From IMG/VR virus record IMGVR_UViG_3300046460_000420, positions 1-39,837 of that record: DNA of 39,837 bases. One strand, 5' to 3'. Numbering within the stretch: the stretch's first letter is position 1; the number at the start of each line of letters is the position of its first letter. Of this stretch, positions 38,629 to 39,837 are shown piece by piece. This stretch comes from a virus. A program made the position numbers and the translations under genes. The notes below the pieces were generated by a model. It did not search any database, was not told the origin of the DNA, and saw nothing but the letters and a program-made list of their open reading frames with translations.

Positions 38629-39837
38629 CTAGGACAGCAGCGAGGCGATTTCCGATTTCTTGTCCAGGTAGGCCGACCACCAGGCCATCATGGCGGTGCG
38701 CTCCTTAAGCCATTGGGCTGAATTATAAGCCGCCCGCACCCGGTCCTCCTCGACGTGTGCCAGCTGCATCTCCACCCAGTCGCTATTGAAGCCGTTCTCA
38801 TTCAGCACGGTCGACGCCAGCCCGCGCATCCCGTGAACGGTGGCGCGGGAATGCAGACCGAGTCGATAGAGGCAATAGATGAGCGTGTTGGCGCTCAGCG
38901 CCCCGTCGCGACTCTTGCCCGGGAAGACGAACTGGCTCTGCACGCGCATCGACGCGGCGAGCTGCGCGGCCTCATCCAGCAGGCGGACCGCGCGCGGCGT
39001 GAGCGGCACCAGGTGTTCGCGGTGCATCTTCATTCGCTCAGGCGGAATGCGCCACACCGGGTTCGGTCCGCGCAAACCCTCGATCTCTGACCACTGAGCG
39101 TAGCGGACCTCGCTGGTGCGGACGAAGGTAGTCAACACGAAGTCCAGCGCCAGGCGGGTCATGGCGTCGCCGTCATAGGCGGCCAGCTTCGTCATGAAGT
39201 CCGGCAGGTCGCGTTCCTTCAGCGCGGCGCGGTGTTTCACCCGGGGCTTGGGTTTCAGAGCGTTGCCTAGGTAGGCGGCCGGGTCGATCTCGGCCAAGTC
39301 GTCGGCGATGGCATAGCGGAACACCTGGCTAATCGACTGGCGGATGCGCTTGGTGATGTCGAGCGCGCCGCGGGCTTCGACCTTCCGCAGCAGGGCCAGG
39401 ATGTTCGCCGACTTGATCTCGATCAGGGGCAAATCGCCGATAGCCGGGTAGACGTCCTCGACGAGGCGATTGCGGATGCGCAGCATGTGGCCGGCGGACC
39501 AGACGTACGTCTTGCTGCCCAGCCATTCCTCCGCCGCCCACTTGAACGTCGGCAGGCCCTGTCGCTTGTGCTCGGCGACCTTCTTGGCCTCGCCTGGGTC
39601 AGCACCCGCCTCCAAGACCTTCTTGGCCGCGTGGCGTCGATCCCGCGCCTCGGCCAGTGTCACGACAGGGTAGGCGCCGAACGACAGTGTCTTCTGCTTC
39701 CCGCCGAACCGATAGGCCATCCGCCAAAGCCGACTGCCGTTCACCGGCACGAAAAGATAGAGGCCCTCCGAGTCGGACAGCTTGTAGGGCCGCTCCTTCG
39801 CCTTGGCATGACGACAGGCCAGTTCAGTGAGCGCCAT
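38629..39837 (-). CDS. P4-type tyrosine integrase (402 aa)
   Basis: 402 residues with the DUF4102 N-terminal domain (about 1-90: KLSDSEGLYLFV, FGGKQKTLSFGAYP), a core-binding domain (95-180) and a catalytic domain with Arg240, Lys270, His335-x-x-Arg338, His361 and the nucleophile Tyr371. All catalytic residues are present, so it should be active. P4-type integrases usually recombine at tRNA or tmRNA genes. The ATG is the last codon of the window, so the attachment site lies outside. The gene has its own hairpin terminator. Confidence 0.95.
   Translation of the reverse strand: MALTELACRHAKAKERPYKLSDSEGLYLFVPVNGSRLWRMAYRFGGKQKTLSFGAYPVVTLAEARDRRHAAKKVLEAGADPGEAKKVAEHKRQGLPTFKWAAEEWLGSKTYVWSAGHMLRIRNRLVEDVYPAIGDLPLIEIKSANILALLRKVEARGALDITKRIRQSISQVFRYAIADDLAEIDPAAYLGNALKPKPRVKHRAALKERDLPDFMTKLAAYDGDAMTRLALDFVLTTFVRTSEVRYAQWSEIEGLRGPNPVWRIPPERMKMHREHLVPLTPRAVRLLDEAAQLAASMRVQSQFVFPGKSRDGALSANTLIYCLYRLGLHSRATVHGMRGLASTVLNENGFNSDWVEMQLAHVEEDRVRAAYNSAQWLKERTAMMAWWSAYLDKKSEIASLLS

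Noticed and set aside
1-39837. tRNA, rRNA, CRISPR array, insertion sequence or toxin-antitoxin pair
   Set aside because: Looked for on both strands; no cloverleaf, repeat-spacer array, transposase or recognisable toxin/antitoxin was found.

Overview
The window looks like most of a lambda-type siphovirus prophage in a high-GC alphaproteobacterium, most probably of the Caulobacter/Brevundimonas/Phenylobacterium kind. The reasons are GC-rich codon use throughout, a GapR/DUF2312-family protein (a family typical of Alphaproteobacteria), a lambda-like head gene order, and a P4-type tyrosine integrase whose start codon is the last three bases of the window. No tRNA, rRNA, insertion sequence or CRISPR array was seen. 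No repressor and no complete replication initiator, helicase, primase or recombinase was recognised, so the early region probably continues beyond the left edge.

Layout. (1) 1-177: the 3' end of an unrecognised, lower-GC gene, followed by a hairpin. (2) 339-10571, plus strand: about 25 small, tightly packed genes, many joined by ATGA or TGATG overlaps. Most are unknown. The recognisable ones are a P-loop/MazG fusion, a small zinc-finger protein, a DUF2786-like protein, a protein carrying a VapE-like TGDRRFWP motif, a GapR-like protein and a beta-class DNA methyltransferase. (3) 10568-10964: a terminator-like hairpin and a lone plus-strand gene at the convergent junction. (4) 38462 down to 10954, minus strand: the late genes. 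In transcription order they are an AlpA-like regulator, terminase small and large subunits, gpW, portal, S49 protease with nested scaffold, decoration protein, major capsid, connectors, tail terminator, tail tube, tail chaperones G/GT, tape measure, distal tail proteins, a sulfotransferase, tail hub, tail spike, holin-like protein, GH108 endolysin, two spanin-like proteins and a coiled-coil membrane protein. (5) 39837-38629: the integrase, read leftward and closed by a hairpin.

The most unusual signal is a 17-bp imperfect palindrome, close to TTCAAC-N5-GTTGAA, found at about 15 places. All are in the short gaps before genes, on both arms: six in the early arm, nine in the late arm or before alpA. 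It divides the genome into blocks (early cassettes, packaging, head, tail tube, distal tail, sulfotransferase, lysis). Half-sites vary independently, which fits a DNA-binding protein better than an RNA hairpin. Several sites lie 8-22 nt from a start codon, too close to serve as a -35 region. The arrangement resembles the scattered stoperators of mycobacteriophage L5, but the binding protein is not recognised here.

Two translational devices are also readable: a -1 frameshift heptamer (A AAA AAA) that joins chaperone G to T, and an internal start with a perfect AGGAGG that would give a separate scaffold from the protease gene.
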